Shown here: positions 18,349 to 27,830 of the stretch, in pieces
Position numbering within the stretch: the first letter of the stretch is position 1
How the letters are laid out: every line of letters begins with the position of its first letter
Assembly: GCF_951230135.1 (NCBI RefSeq)
Contig: NZ_CATNVC010000008.1
Span: 46,210-110,209, forward strand
Direction: 5' to 3'
DNA length: 64,000 nucleotides
Source: Butyricicoccus sp. Marseille-Q5471
GTDB taxonomy: Bacteria; Bacillota; Clostridia; Oscillospirales; Butyricicoccaceae
Notes under the pieces: model-generated
What the model saw: the letters and a program-made list of their open reading frames with translations, nothing else
The model's database searches: none
What the model was told of the DNA's origin: nothing
Translations under genes and position numbers: made by a program

Positions 18349-18668
18349 ATTCGTTTGAACAAATGGAAGCGGTCATCCGTCAGCGGCGCAGTGAGCCGCA
18401 GCAAGGCTCGTACACCTGCTACCTGTTTGAAAAGGGACTGGATAAAATCCTCAAAAAGGTAGGAGAGGAATGTGCAGAAACCATTATTGCCGCTAAAAAC
18501 GGCGATAAGGAAGAATTGGTTGGAGAAATCAACGATGTGCTCTATCACATGATGGTTATGATGGACGAATGCGGCATATCGCTTGCAGATGTTTGCAAAG
18601 AGATGGACCAGCGCTCTGCAAAAATCGGAAACCTGAAGCAGTTTCACATATCGGATCATAACACATAA
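18345..18668 (+). CDS. hisE: Phosphoribosyl-ATP pyrophosphatase
   Basis: Removes pyrophosphate from phosphoribosyl-ATP. The 107-residue product has the all-alpha MazG-like fold markers KKVGEECAETIIAAK and DVLYHMMVMM. It starts at a GTG overlapping the hisI stop. It is the last his gene; hisC and a histidinol phosphatase are missing from the cluster. Confidence 0.94.
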   Translation: MNSFEQMEAVIRQRRSEPQQGSYTCYLFEKGLDKILKKVGEECAETIIAAKNGDKEELVGEINDVLYHMMVMMDECGISLADVCKEMDQRSAKIGNLKQFHISDHNT

Positions 18669-18681
18669 GGAGAGGTTGCAC

Positions 18682-19161
18682 ATGCGCAGAAAAGACCGCG
18701 AGGTGTCCGGCCGTGACCAGATCGAGGCTATTATTAAAGCATGTAAGGTTTGTCGTATAGCGATGATTGCGGCGGGCAAACCTTATGTTGTACCGATGTG
18801 CTTCGGGTACGAATGGGACGACAATGGACTGACGCTCTGGTTTCACAGCGGACTAAAGGGCAAAAAGATAGATGCGATGCGGGAAAACCCTGCAATCTGT
18901 TTCGAGATGGATGTGGAGGATGGTGTGATTTCTGGCGGTGACGTTGCCTGCAAACACAGCTATGCGTTTTCATCTGTGATTGGAGAAGGAAACATGCGCT
19001 TTGCGCAGAATGCCGAGGAAAAACGCCATGGCCTGAACTGCATCATGCAGCATCTGACTGGTAGGGAAGGTTGGACATACCCCGACCCACAGCTCATGGT
19101 GACAGAGGTATTCTACGTTCATGCCGATTGCGTGGAAGCGTCGCAGAACCCTAAGCGATAG
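18682..19161 (+). CDS. Pyridoxamine 5'-phosphate oxidase-family flavoprotein (NimA-like)
   Basis: A split-barrel FMN-binding protein of 159 residues. The strand pair RIAMIAAGKPYVVPMCFGYE, the turn FHSGLKGKKIDAMRENPAICFEMD and the C-terminal aromatic segment are typical of the group that includes nitroimidazole reductases NimA-F; the substrate cannot be read from sequence. The start is the ATG at 18682, six bases after AAGGAGAGG. It follows hisE by 13 bases and may be transcribed with the his genes. Confidence 0.75.
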   Translation: MRRKDREVSGRDQIEAIIKACKVCRIAMIAAGKPYVVPMCFGYEWDDNGLTLWFHSGLKGKKIDAMRENPAICFEMDVEDGVISGGDVACKHSYAFSSVIGEGNMRFAQNAEEKRHGLNCIMQHLTGREGWTYPDPQLMVTEVFYVHADCVEASQNPKR

Positions 19162-19180
19162 GGAAAACGGTGAGGACTCG

Positions 19181-20410
19181 ATGAAACGTGTCATATCATC
19201 CGCAGTAATAGCGGCAATGTTGATTTTGGCGGGATGTTTGGTCTATTTTGGCCTGAGCGGTGAACCAAACAGCAGCGGTGAAGCGCCGCCCGCGACGCCG
19301 TCTATTGAACTGCCAAAGCTGCCGGAAGAGACGGAACAATATGAAGATACAGTTGCTACCCTGTGCGTTGCAGGTGATATTGTCATGCATATGCCAATTA
19401 CCAACGAGGCCTATAACGCCTCGTCAAACACCTATGATTACACGTATTTGTTTGAGCAAGTTCGTCCCTATTTTGAGAAAGCCGATTATGCAGTTGCGTG
19501 CTTGGAAACGACCTTTAACGGCCCGCCGTATTCCGGCTATCCGCAATTCTGCGCACCGGACGAGCTGGCTTTCGGACTTGAATCGGTCGGATTTGATATG
19601 CTTTCAACGGTGGGGAACCACAGTCTGGACACGTATTATAACGGTTTAGTACGCACTCTGGACGTACTGGACAAGGCGGGATTGGAACATGTGGGCACCT
19701 ATCGCACGCAGCAAGAGCGGGATACAGTCCATATCGCCGACGTAGGAGGAATCAAGATAGCTTTTCTGGGATATACCTATGGGACGAATGGGTTGCCGCT
19801 TGGAGAGCACTCCTATGCAGTCAGCGTGTATAACAAGGACTATATGACGGATGGCGCTGATGTGGATTACGATATGATGCGTGCGGATTTGGAGCGCGCG
19901 AAAGCGCTAAAACCTGATGCAATTGCGGTTTATATGCATTGGGGGCAGGAGTATAGTACAAGTCCGAGCGATCAGCAAAAAGAAGTTGCGAATTTCTTGT
20001 TTGAGAATGGTGCAACACTGGTGTTGGGCGGTCATGTTCATGTGCCGCAACCGATGGAATTGCGGGAGCTGCCGGACGGACGCACTGGCTTTTTATGCTA
20101 TTGCCTGGGAAATTTTATCTCAAATCAGCATGATGATTTTACCAATCTGACTGCTGCCGTAAACTTGGAACTAACCAAGGACGGCAAGACGGGAGCAGTA
20201 AACGTCAGCGGATGTGAGTATATTCCAATGTATATGCTGCATCCGGATGCATCCAATGTGAAGCGTTATGCACTGCTTGATATTCATAAAACCATGCAGG
20301 ATTTTCAAAACGGAGATACCTCATTAATCGGTGAAAATGTCTATCAGCGTTTGCAAAAGGGACTGGACGATTTGCACAGAATTATATATCCGACGGAAAC
20401 ACTGAAATAA
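19181..20410 (+). CDS. CapA-family (poly-gamma-glutamate-type) metallophosphatase-fold protein, membrane anchored
   Basis: The 409-residue protein starts MKRVISSAVIAAMLILAGC, a signal or lipoprotein-type anchor with LAGC as possible lipobox, then a proline-rich linker and a CapA domain: VAGDIVMHM, CLETTFNG, STVGNHSLDTY, MHWGQEY and GGHVHVPQP are the expected metal-site motifs of this calcineurin-like family. CapA proteins act outside the membrane in capsule polymer synthesis, but no capBC genes are near, so the actual substrate is unknown. The start has TGAGGA upstream. A strong terminator follows. Confidence 0.8.
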   Translation: MKRVISSAVIAAMLILAGCLVYFGLSGEPNSSGEAPPATPSIELPKLPEETEQYEDTVATLCVAGDIVMHMPITNEAYNASSNTYDYTYLFEQVRPYFEKADYAVACLETTFNGPPYSGYPQFCAPDELAFGLESVGFDMLSTVGNHSLDTYYNGLVRTLDVLDKAGLEHVGTYRTQQERDTVHIADVGGIKIAFLGYTYGTNGLPLGEHSYAVSVYNKDYMTDGADVDYDMMRADLERAKALKPDAIAVYMHWGQEYSTSPSDQQKEVANFLFENGATLVLGGHVHVPQPMELRELPDGRTGFLCYCLGNFISNQHDDFTNLTAAVNLELTKDGKTGAVNVSGCEYIPMYMLHPDASNVKRYALLDIHKTMQDFQNGDTSLIGENVYQRLQKGLDDLHRIIYPTETLK

Positions 20411-20418
20411 TAAAAGAG

Positions 20419-20439
20419 ACGCCATAGGCGTTTTTTTTT
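20419..20439 (+). terminator. Terminator after the capA-like gene
   Basis: Stem ACGCC / GGCGT with an ATA loop followed by nine T. Confidence 0.75.
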
Positions 20440-20440
20440 C

Positions 20441-20472
20441 TAAAAAAACACGGCAGTCCGGGTGGACTGCCG
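20441..20472 (-). terminator. Terminator of the flavin reductase-rubredoxin gene
   Basis: Nine-base-pair stem CGGCAGTCC / GGACTGCCG; on the minus strand it is followed by TGTTTTTTTA. Confidence 0.75.
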
Positions 20473-20500
20473 CGATAGAGGGCCTCTGACAAAATAAAGA

Positions 20501-21124
20501 TCAGCGCTTGACAAATTTAGAGCGGGGAGCATGGCAGATGGGGCAGATATAGTCATCAGGGATTTCATCATCCAAACGAATATAACCGCAAACCGTGCAT
20601 TTCCAACCTACATTCTCCTCGAGCGTACGGAAAACGGGTGCTGCGGGAGGTGCATCCTGCCCGCGAGACTCAAACTCTTTGATGGTCAGACAGTCGCCAT
20701 CCGAGAATACCTCGGCATCGGCAATCTCACAAATGAAAAGTGTGTGCGTACCAACAGCAACGGTTTCAATCACCTTGAGCGATAAACGCGAAACCATACC
20801 CTCCTTGAGGTAAGGACAGCCTTGCGCATCGGTATCAAAGGAAACGGTTGAAAATTTATCAATTGCGCGGCCGGATTTGTAACCAAATTCATTGACAATG
20901 CGCTTATCGACATCCTTGCTGAGCAGTGTGATAGAAAGAATGCCGCTCTTTTTAATGGCGGCTCCGGTTGCGGAATCATTATTGATAGAAACAGAGAACT
21001 TTACAGGGCGAGATGAGGTAACCTGATGCAGAGAGTTCACAATGCACCCATAATGCTTGCCTTCAGACACGGTTGACGCAAGGGCAAGACTATAATTCAA
21101 TTTCTTATATGCAGTAGCATCCAT
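20501..21124 (-). CDS. Flavin reductase fused to rubredoxin (high-molecular-weight rubredoxin)
   Basis: The first 160 or so residues of the 207-residue protein are an FMN-binding flavin-reductase-like split barrel (NSLHQVTSSRPVKFSVSIN, then GCPYLKEGMVSRLSLKV). The last 40 residues are a rubredoxin domain with WKCTVCGYI and ICPICHAPRSKF supplying four cysteines for one iron. Such fusions are NADH:rubredoxin oxidoreductases that pass electrons to flavodiiron proteins for oxygen or NO removal in anaerobes. I chose the ATG at 21124, nine bases after AAAGGA; the in-frame TTG three codons earlier is too close to it. Confidence 0.88.
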   Translation of the reverse strand: MDATAYKKLNYSLALASTVSEGKHYGCIVNSLHQVTSSRPVKFSVSINNDSATGAAIKKSGILSITLLSKDVDKRIVNEFGYKSGRAIDKFSTVSFDTDAQGCPYLKEGMVSRLSLKVIETVAVGTHTLFICEIADAEVFSDGDCLTIKEFESRGQDAPPAAPVFRTLEENVGWKCTVCGYIRLDDEIPDDYICPICHAPRSKFVKR

Positions 21125-21141
21125 ATCAAACAATCCTTTCT

Positions 21142-21167
21142 TGTAATGATAATAATTATTAATTACA
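21142..21167. promoter_or_regulatory. AT-rich dyads before the rubredoxin gene, candidate redox/metal operator
   Basis: TGTAAT (21142-21147) and ATTACA (21162-21167) flank the palindrome AATAATTATT (21151-21160). The composition recalls Fur/PerR-family boxes but does not match their consensus exactly. Confidence 0.3.
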
Positions 21168-21240
21168 ATAATATATTACATCATTGTTAAAGAAAATGAT
21201 AGAGAAAAATTAACCAAATATCCTTTGCACTTTTGAGCAG

Positions 21241-21579
21241 TTATAGAAGGTTTTTGATACTCGGGGAATCCAGTTCCGGCAGATGCATCAGCTGGCCGAC
21301 CAATTCTCTGCGGGTGAGTGTATACTCGGTATCATCCTGAATTTTTTCGGCCTCCAACAGGCGGAAGAACAGTTTGTCAGCCTGGTCAAGCTCTTCATGC
21401 ATTAAAAGAGCACCGAGCAGACTCTGAGCGTTGTTCCATTTTTCGTATGCGGTACCAACAGATCCGCTTTCAATGTCAGAGACAATATCCGCAACCGTTC
21501 GTTCAATCGCCGAATTGCTCCAAAAGCATCCGAAAATAATCAGAGCAAGTAAGGCCAATGCAATTGGCACTCTGCGCAT
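21241..21579 (-). CDS. DUF4363 family protein
   Basis: A 112-residue protein of unknown function with one N-terminal membrane anchor (VPIALALLALIIFGCFW) and a helical rest (SNSAIERTVADIVSDIESG; ELDQADKLFFRLLEAEK). It directly follows the DUF421 gene, the pairing seen repeatedly in Clostridia. The start has AAAGGAGG upstream, inside the end of the DUF421 gene. Confidence 0.75.
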   Translation of the reverse strand: MRRVPIALALLALIIFGCFWSNSAIERTVADIVSDIESGSVGTAYEKWNNAQSLLGALLMHEELDQADKLFFRLLEAEKIQDDTEYTLTRRELVGQLMHLPELDSPSIKNLL

Positions 21580-21580
21580 C

Positions 21581-22255
21581 TTACTTCGCCTCCTTTGGTT
21601 GGACGAATACATTGCCGCAGTCGTCTAACGTCATTAAGAAGACCTCGGCAATGGTCAAACCTTGGTTTCGAAGCTGGTTGACCACATCCTGTTCGTCCTT
21701 CTGCAGCAGCTGAAGGGAACGAGGCACCAGCTTGCCGTCAGAAACGACAACAACGGGCAGACCCTGATTCTTCGGAGACAGGCCAAACATTTCTGCGGTT
21801 ACAGGTTGCTGCGGCTGCTTGAGCACGATGGAAAGCGAGCCGTCCGGCTCAATTACGCCGTATTTTACATCACTGACGGAGGACACACTCTGCTTGCGCA
21901 AGGTTTCAATCACTTCGTCAGTGGTCAAGCGCATTTGCCTAAGCTTGTGAATATCCAGTTTGCCCTTGCGAATGATAATAGCAGGCTGCCCATTAATAAG
22001 GCGGCGAAAACGACGACTTTTGAGTGAGAAAAAACTCATCAGGATTTCGACCGAAATCAGTGTCACGATTGGAATAACGCCGGCAAACAGCGGAATGCCG
22101 AGATCCTGCATCGGAATAGCGGCCAAGTCCGAAATTAGTATCGTGATGACCAGTTCGGACGGATCCAGTTCACCAATCTGCCGTTTGCCCATGACACGCA
22201 CGGCAATAACGACGGATAGATATAGAATGAGAGTTCGCAACAGTGGTACAGCCAT
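21581..22255 (-). CDS. DUF421 (YetF-like) membrane protein
   Basis: The 224-residue protein has three N-terminal membrane helices with the family motif RVMGKRQIGELDPSELVITILIS, then a soluble part with INGQPAIIIRKGKLD, MRLTTDEVIETLR and SSVSDVKYGVIEPDGSLSI. Related Bacillus proteins (YetF, YdfS) are found in spore membranes; no molecular function is settled. I start at the ATG at 22255 with GAGGA upstream rather than 19 codons earlier. It forms a two-gene unit with DUF4363. Confidence 0.85.
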   Translation of the reverse strand: MAVPLLRTLILYLSVVIAVRVMGKRQIGELDPSELVITILISDLAAIPMQDLGIPLFAGVIPIVTLISVEILMSFFSLKSRRFRRLINGQPAIIIRKGKLDIHKLRQMRLTTDEVIETLRKQSVSSVSDVKYGVIEPDGSLSIVLKQPQQPVTAEMFGLSPKNQGLPVVVVSDGKLVPRSLQLLQKDEQDVVNQLRNQGLTIAEVFLMTLDDCGNVFVQPKEAK

Positions 22256-22380
22256 AAAAGTATTCCTCGCTTCCAAAGAGTTTCCTGCATAGTATGGACA
22301 GTAGGTAGCCAAAATATGCGAATACAGAAATTGCTTCTCCCAGTGAAAAAGATTTTCATCTGATAAATCGCAAAATGGTG

Positions 22381-22409
22381 TTGACTTTTGGAAAAAGCGG
22401 CTATATAAT
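22381..22409 (+). promoter_or_regulatory. Promoter of the ilv T-box operon
   Basis: TTGACT (22381-22386) and TATAAT (22404-22409), spacer 17 bases. The 125 bases before it, back to the DUF421 gene, hold no feature that I can see. Confidence 0.8.
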
Positions 22410-22429
22410 AATGAAGTACAATTTCATCG

Positions 22430-22693
22430 GGAAAAGTGCAGTGACCGGGAAAAGTAGCGTCCGAAATCCTAAAGAGAGCCGTTGGCTGGTGTAAGACGGT
22501 GGAGGAAGGAAAGTGCGAAAGTCTCCCCGAGAGCAGATGGTTGAAAAGGGATGAAATAAGGCCCCGTGTAAATTATTCCGTTTGGCCAACGTTAACGGGC
22601 CGGGTAAGTGGTCGCGCGGATTGACGTGCGGCAAGAAGAGTGGTACCGCAGAGTTATGTCTTTGTCTCTTGTTTGAGATAAGGGCATTTTTTT
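22430..22693 (+). promoter_or_regulatory. T-box leader of ilvBNCD, probable valine specifier
   Basis: The leader senses uncharged tRNA and decides between terminator and antiterminator. Visible parts are the AG-bulge AGAGAG (22473-22478), the distal loop GGCTGGTG (22484-22491), the T-box core AGTGGTACCGC (22639-22649), and the terminator stem 22657-22668 / 22675-22686 followed by a T-run. By comparison with the leuA leader, the triplet in the specifier loop after GAAA is GTC (22521-22523), a valine codon, which suits ilvB. The specifier call is an inference from alignment of two leaders by eye. Confidence 0.88.
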
Positions 22694-22728
22694 ATTTTCT
22701 CTGATATTTAGAAAGGAGGCGGCTTCGC

Positions 22729-24396
22729 ATGAAGAAGAACGGATCGGAAATTTTGGTGGATGTATTGGTAGAGCAGGGTGTTGACACGATTTTTGGTTAC
22801 CCGGGTGGGTCGGTACTTAACATTTACGATGCGCTTTATAAGAATAGCGACCGCATTCGACATATCTTGACCGCTCATGAACAGGGCGCGTCCCACGCGG
22901 CGGATGGATACGCGAGAGCCACGGGGAAAACGGGCGTTTGCCTTGCAACCTCGGGGCCGGGCGCAACCAATCTTGTAACAGGCATCGCCACCGCATACAT
23001 GGACTCCATCCCAATGGTCGCAATCACCGGCAACGTCGGCACCTCGCTGATTGGCCGGGATAGCTTTCAAGAGGTTTACATTGCCGGCATTACCATGCCG
23101 ATTACCAAACATAATTTCGTGGTTCGTCATGTAGAAGAATTGGCTGATGTCATCCGTGATGCGTTTCGTATTGCCAATTCTGACCGCCCCGGACCTGTGT
23201 TGGTCGACATCCCGAAGGATGTGACTGCCGCGATGTATGAGTATGTTCCGCGCGGCAGGGTAGAGGGTGAAGAAAAGTACGATGTCGCAGAGGAGCAGCT
23301 GCAGGCGGTCGCCGAAATGATTGCAAAGGCCGAACGTCCGGTGATTTACTATGGCGGCGGCGTGCAGACGTCGGACGCCGGTGAGGCATTGCTGGCACTG
23401 ATGAAAAAGGCTGATATTCCTGCAACGCATACGATGATGGCGATTGGCTGTGTCCGCGGGGAAGAGCAGCTCAATCTCGGTTTGATCGGTATGCACGGCA
23501 AGGTATCTGCATCGTGGGCAATCGATCGCTCCGATTTGCTGATTTCGGTCGGTGCGCGTTTTTCGGATCGTGTAGCCACCAATACCAGCCGTTTTGCGCC
23601 GCAGGCAAAAATTATCCATGTGGATATTGACGCGGCGGAAATCAATAAGAACATCGGCGTTGACTATGCGGTTGTTTCTGATGCACGCACGTTCTTTGAA
23701 AAGCTGCTGCCGTACATCAAGCCCAGCAAGCATGATGCGTGGCGTGCCCAAATCGCAGAGTGGCAGTCGAAACTGGATTATACACCCAAGAATGACCCGG
23801 AAGGCCACCTTCAGCCGCATACAATTATAGAACTGGTGGCGGAAATGGCGGGCGACGACGCAGTTTTTGCAACAGACGTAGGACAGCATCAGCTGTGGGC
23901 GGCGCAGTATTGCCACCGCAACGGCATACATCAGTTTATCACCTCCGGCGGCTTGGGGACTATGGGTTTTGGCTACGGCGCGGCCATGGGTGCGCAGGTG
24001 GCACAGCCGGAAAAGACAATTATCCATATCACGGGTGACGGATCATTCCATATGAACCTAAATGAACTGGTTACTTCGGTGTCCTACGATTTGCCCGTCA
24101 TAACGGTGCTGATGAATAACTCGGTGCTCGGCATGGTTCGGCAGTGGCAGACCATGTTTTATGAAAAACGCTACTCCGCAACCGATCCGCATCGCAAGAC
24201 CGATTATGTCAAGCTGGCGGAAGCCTTCGGTGCACGTGGTTTCCGCTGCACGACGCTGGACGAACTGCGCGCAGCCATGCAGGATGCACTCAAACGCACC
24301 GGACCGGTCGTAATTGATTGCGTGATTGGCTGTGACGAACGCGTGTTGCCTATGATTCCGGCCGGCGGCACGGTTGACGACATTGTCTCCGGTTGA
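22729..24396 (+). CDS. ilvB: Acetolactate synthase large (catalytic) subunit
   Basis: Thiamine-diphosphate enzyme, first common step of valine, leucine and isoleucine synthesis. The 555-residue protein has the catalytic-Glu segment TAHEQGASHAADGYARATG, the FAD domain, and the ThDP motif GDGSFHMNLNEL ending in MNNSVLGMVRQWQ. It starts at 22729 with AAAGGAGG upstream and is followed after 19 bases by the regulatory subunit ilvN. Confidence 0.96.
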   Translation: MKKNGSEILVDVLVEQGVDTIFGYPGGSVLNIYDALYKNSDRIRHILTAHEQGASHAADGYARATGKTGVCLATSGPGATNLVTGIATAYMDSIPMVAITGNVGTSLIGRDSFQEVYIAGITMPITKHNFVVRHVEELADVIRDAFRIANSDRPGPVLVDIPKDVTAAMYEYVPRGRVEGEEKYDVAEEQLQAVAEMIAKAERPVIYYGGGVQTSDAGEALLALMKKADIPATHTMMAIGCVRGEEQLNLGLIGMHGKVSASWAIDRSDLLISVGARFSDRVATNTSRFAPQAKIIHVDIDAAEINKNIGVDYAVVSDARTFFEKLLPYIKPSKHDAWRAQIAEWQSKLDYTPKNDPEGHLQPHTIIELVAEMAGDDAVFATDVGQHQLWAAQYCHRNGIHQFITSGGLGTMGFGYGAAMGAQVAQPEKTIIHITGDGSFHMNLNELVTSVSYDLPVITVLMNNSVLGMVRQWQTMFYEKRYSATDPHRKTDYVKLAEAFGARGFRCTTLDELRAAMQDALKRTGPVVIDCVIGCDERVLPMIPAGGTVDDIVSG

Positions 24397-24415
24397 CGAG
24401 GAAGGAGGAAGCTAT

Positions 24416-24892
24416 ATGCAGAAATATATCCTTTCCGTGATCGTCCGCAACAATTCAGGCGTGCTTGCACGTGTTTCGAGTCTGTTCGGCCGACGCGGCT
24501 ATAACATTGATTCGCTGACCGTTTCAACGACGACCGACCCGGCAATTTCCCGCATGTCGATTATCGTAACGGGCGACGAACCGATTCTCGAACAGGTTTT
24601 AAAGCAGGTTTCCAAATTGGAGGAAGTTCTCTGGGTGGAGCACCTGAAGGAAACCGACTCCTATTGCCGTGAACTGGTGTTTGTAAAGCTGGCCGCAGAG
24701 GACACTGCAGCGCGGGATGCGGTGCGTCAGGTGTCCGATGTTTACGGTGCACACATTGTGGAATCGACAGAGGGTGCAATCATCGTGGAGCTGACCGAAG
24801 TGCCCAGCCGTATCGATGCATTTCTGTCGGTCATCGGTAATTTCAAGGTTTTGGAGATGTGCCGTTCTGGTGTAACGGCAATTCTAAAATAA
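24416..24892 (+). CDS. ilvN: Acetolactate synthase small (regulatory) subunit
   Basis: Binds valine and activates IlvB. The 158-residue product has an N-terminal ACT domain (YILSVIVRNNSGVLARVSSLFGR, split here by domain strands; then GYNIDSLTVS) and the C-terminal half with FGAHIVES-like YGAHIVESTEGAIIVE. The ATG at 24416 has AAGGAGGAA upstream; the longer frame begins inside ilvB. Confidence 0.94.
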   Translation: MQKYILSVIVRNNSGVLARVSSLFGRRGYNIDSLTVSTTTDPAISRMSIIVTGDEPILEQVLKQVSKLEEVLWVEHLKETDSYCRELVFVKLAAEDTAARDAVRQVSDVYGAHIVESTEGAIIVELTEVPSRIDAFLSVIGNFKVLEMCRSGVTAILK

Positions 24893-24926
24893 GTTAGGTT
24901 CCTAAATTCACTTTTTATATACTTAG

Positions 24927-25934
<1,008 letters not shown>

Positions 25935-25993
25935 GAAACAGCGTGCTTTGCAACAGAAAAAAAGAAAAATAAGCTGCAATCCATAGAATTCCC

Positions 25994-26027
25994 AAGAGGG
26001 CGGACGGTGCGTGCCGTCCGCCCTCTT
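25994..26027 (+). terminator. Strong hairpin between ilvC and ilvD
   Basis: A perfect 14-base-pair stem (AAGAGGGCGGACGG with its complement, six-base loop) followed only by CTT. Without a T-run it more likely stabilises the ilvC message end or causes partial termination. Confidence 0.6.
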
Positions 26028-26048
26028 CTTAAAAAGGAGGTACATTCC

Positions 26049-27713
26049 ATGCCTAAGAGAAGTGACAATATTACAGCAGGCGCAGAGCGTATGCCGAACC
26101 GATCGCTGCTGCGTGCCTGCGGCCTGACCGAAGAGGAGATGAGCCGCCCGATTATCGGCGTGGTTTCAGCGCATTCAGAGATTATTCCCGGCCATATCAA
26201 TCTCGATAAAATTACAGCCGCTGTTAAGACCGGTGTTTCAATGGCAGGTGGCACACCTGTTATGGTTCCGGCTATCGGCGTGTGTGACGGCATTGCCATG
26301 GGCCATATCGGTATGAAGTATTCGCTGCCGAGCCGCGAGCTGATTGCCGACAGTGTGGAAACCCTTGCACAGGCGCATCAGTTCGACGGCCTTGTGCTCA
26401 TTCCGAACTGCGATAAGATTGTCCCCGGCATGCTGATGGCGGCAGCACGACTGAATATCCCGTCCATCGTTGTTTCCGGCGGCCCGATGCTGGCAGGTCA
26501 CTATAACGGCGAGGAAGTTTCCCTGTCCAAAACCTTCGAGCAGGTTGGTGCATATAAGGCCGGTCTGATTGATGAGGAAAAGCTTCACGAGTGCGAGCTT
26601 GGCTCGTGCCCGGGCTGCGGTTCGTGCTCCGGTATGTACACGGCAAACTCGATGAACTGCCTGTCTGAAGCCATCGGCATGGCGCTGCCTGGCAACGGAA
26701 CAATTCCGGCTGTGCACGCGGAGCGCATTCAGCTCGCCAAGCACGCAGGTATGCGTATTATGGATTTGATCGCCAATGACGTAAAACCGCGTGATATTTT
26801 GACCATGGCGGCCTTCCGCAATGCGCTGACTTGTGAAATGGCAATCGGTTGCTCAACCAATTCGGTACTGCATCTGCTGGCGCTTGCCAATGAGGCGGGT
26901 GTTGACCTGAGCCTTGAAACGCTCAACGAGTTATCTGCCAAAATCCCGAATATCTGCCACCTTGCACCCGCGGGTCCGCATCATATTGAGGAGCTTTATA
27001 TGGCAGGCGGCGTACCGGCCATCATGAAGGAACTGACCAAACGCAACCTGTTGGATTTGACACTGCCGACGGTGACCGGAAAGACCGTGGGTGAAAATCT
27101 GGAGGGTGTGATCAACCGGAATCCAGAGGTTGTGCGTCCGCTTGAAACACCGTACTCGGAGACTGGCGGCATTGCTGTGCTTTGGGGTAATATCGCAAAG
27201 AATGGCTGTGTAGTTAAGCGTTCGGCGGTTGCGGCGGAAATGATGGTGCACGAAGGCCCAGCTCGCGTGTTTGACAGCGAGGATGATGCGATTGCCGCGA
27301 TTTACGGCGGTAAGATTGTTAAGGGTGATGTGGTTGTCATTCGATATGAGGGCCCGAAGGGCGGCCCTGGTATGCGCGAGATGCTCAATCCTACCTCGGC
27401 ACTCGCCGGCATGCAGTTGGACAAAGACTGTGCGCTGATTACGGACGGACGATTCTCGGGTGCATCCCGCGGCGCTTCAATTGGCCATGTGTCACCCGAA
27501 GCGGCATCTGGCGGTGAAATCGGACTGGTTGAGGAAGGCGATATCATCGCCATCGACATTCCGCATTCGAGCGTAAACGTCAAGGTGTCGGATGACGAAC
27601 TCGAAACTCGTCGCAAAAAATATGTTCCGCACGAGCCCAAAATTAAAACCGGTTGGCTGTCGCGCTATGCGCGTCTGGTCACATCGGCCGATCAAGGCGC
27701 AATATTGCAATAA
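26049..27713 (+). CDS. ilvD: Dihydroxy-acid dehydratase
   Basis: Iron-sulfur enzyme that dehydrates dihydroxy acids to the keto acids of valine and isoleucine. The 554-residue protein has cysteine motifs [12 protein letters not shown] and [19 protein letters not shown], and the C-terminal [19 protein letters not shown]. The ATG at 26049 follows AAAAAGGAGG; the frame continues upstream through the hairpin without a plausible start. Last gene of the T-box operon. Confidence 0.95.
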   Translation: MPKRSDNITAGAERMPNRSLLRACGLTEEEMSRPIIGVVSAHSEIIPGHINLDKITAAVKTGVSMAGGTPVMVPAIGVCDGIAMGHIGMKYSLPSRELIADSVETLAQAHQFDGLVLIPNCDKIVPGMLMAAARLNIPSIVVSGGPMLAGHYNGEEVSLSKTFEQVGAYKAGLIDEEKLHECELGSCPGCGSCSGMYTANSMNCLSEAIGMALPGNGTIPAVHAERIQLAKHAGMRIMDLIANDVKPRDILTMAAFRNALTCEMAIGCSTNSVLHLLALANEAGVDLSLETLNELSAKIPNICHLAPAGPHHIEELYMAGGVPAIMKELTKRNLLDLTLPTVTGKTVGENLEGVINRNPEVVRPLETPYSETGGIAVLWGNIAKNGCVVKRSAVAAEMMVHEGPARVFDSEDDAIAAIYGGKIVKGDVVVIRYEGPKGGPGMREMLNPTSALAGMQLDKDCALITDGRFSGASRGASIGHVSPEAASGGEIGLVEEGDIIAIDIPHSSVNVKVSDDELETRRKKYVPHEPKIKTGWLSRYARLVTSADQGAILQ

Positions 27714-27716
27714 TAG

Positions 27717-27754
27717 AAAAACACCCGCAAAGCTATTTGCTTGCGGGTGTTTTT
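27717..27754 (+). terminator. Terminator after ilvD
   Basis: Stem ACACCCGCAA / TTGCGGGTGT extended by A/T pairs and followed by a T-run. Confidence 0.85.
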
Positions 27755-27764
27755 ATGCTATAAT
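27737..27764 (+). promoter_or_regulatory. Promoter of pyrE, inside the ilvD terminator
   Basis: TATAAT (27759-27764) with an extended TG (27756-27757) and TTGCTT (27737-27742) 16 bases upstream; the -35 region lies in the terminator stem. Confidence 0.6.
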
Positions 27765-27830
27765 GGATAAGATATTGAGCAGTAAACGCTTAAATGGGGA
27801 TATAGAATTAACAAAAAGGATGGAATCATT

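Noticed and set aside
22708..24027. A 439-codon open frame on the minus strand
   Set aside because: Antisense to ilvB; rich in His, Arg and Cys as expected for a mirror frame.
25994..26027. Second promoter or attenuator for ilvD
   Set aside because: The hairpin has no antiterminator partner, T-box sequence or promoter after it; simple processing or partial termination is enough.
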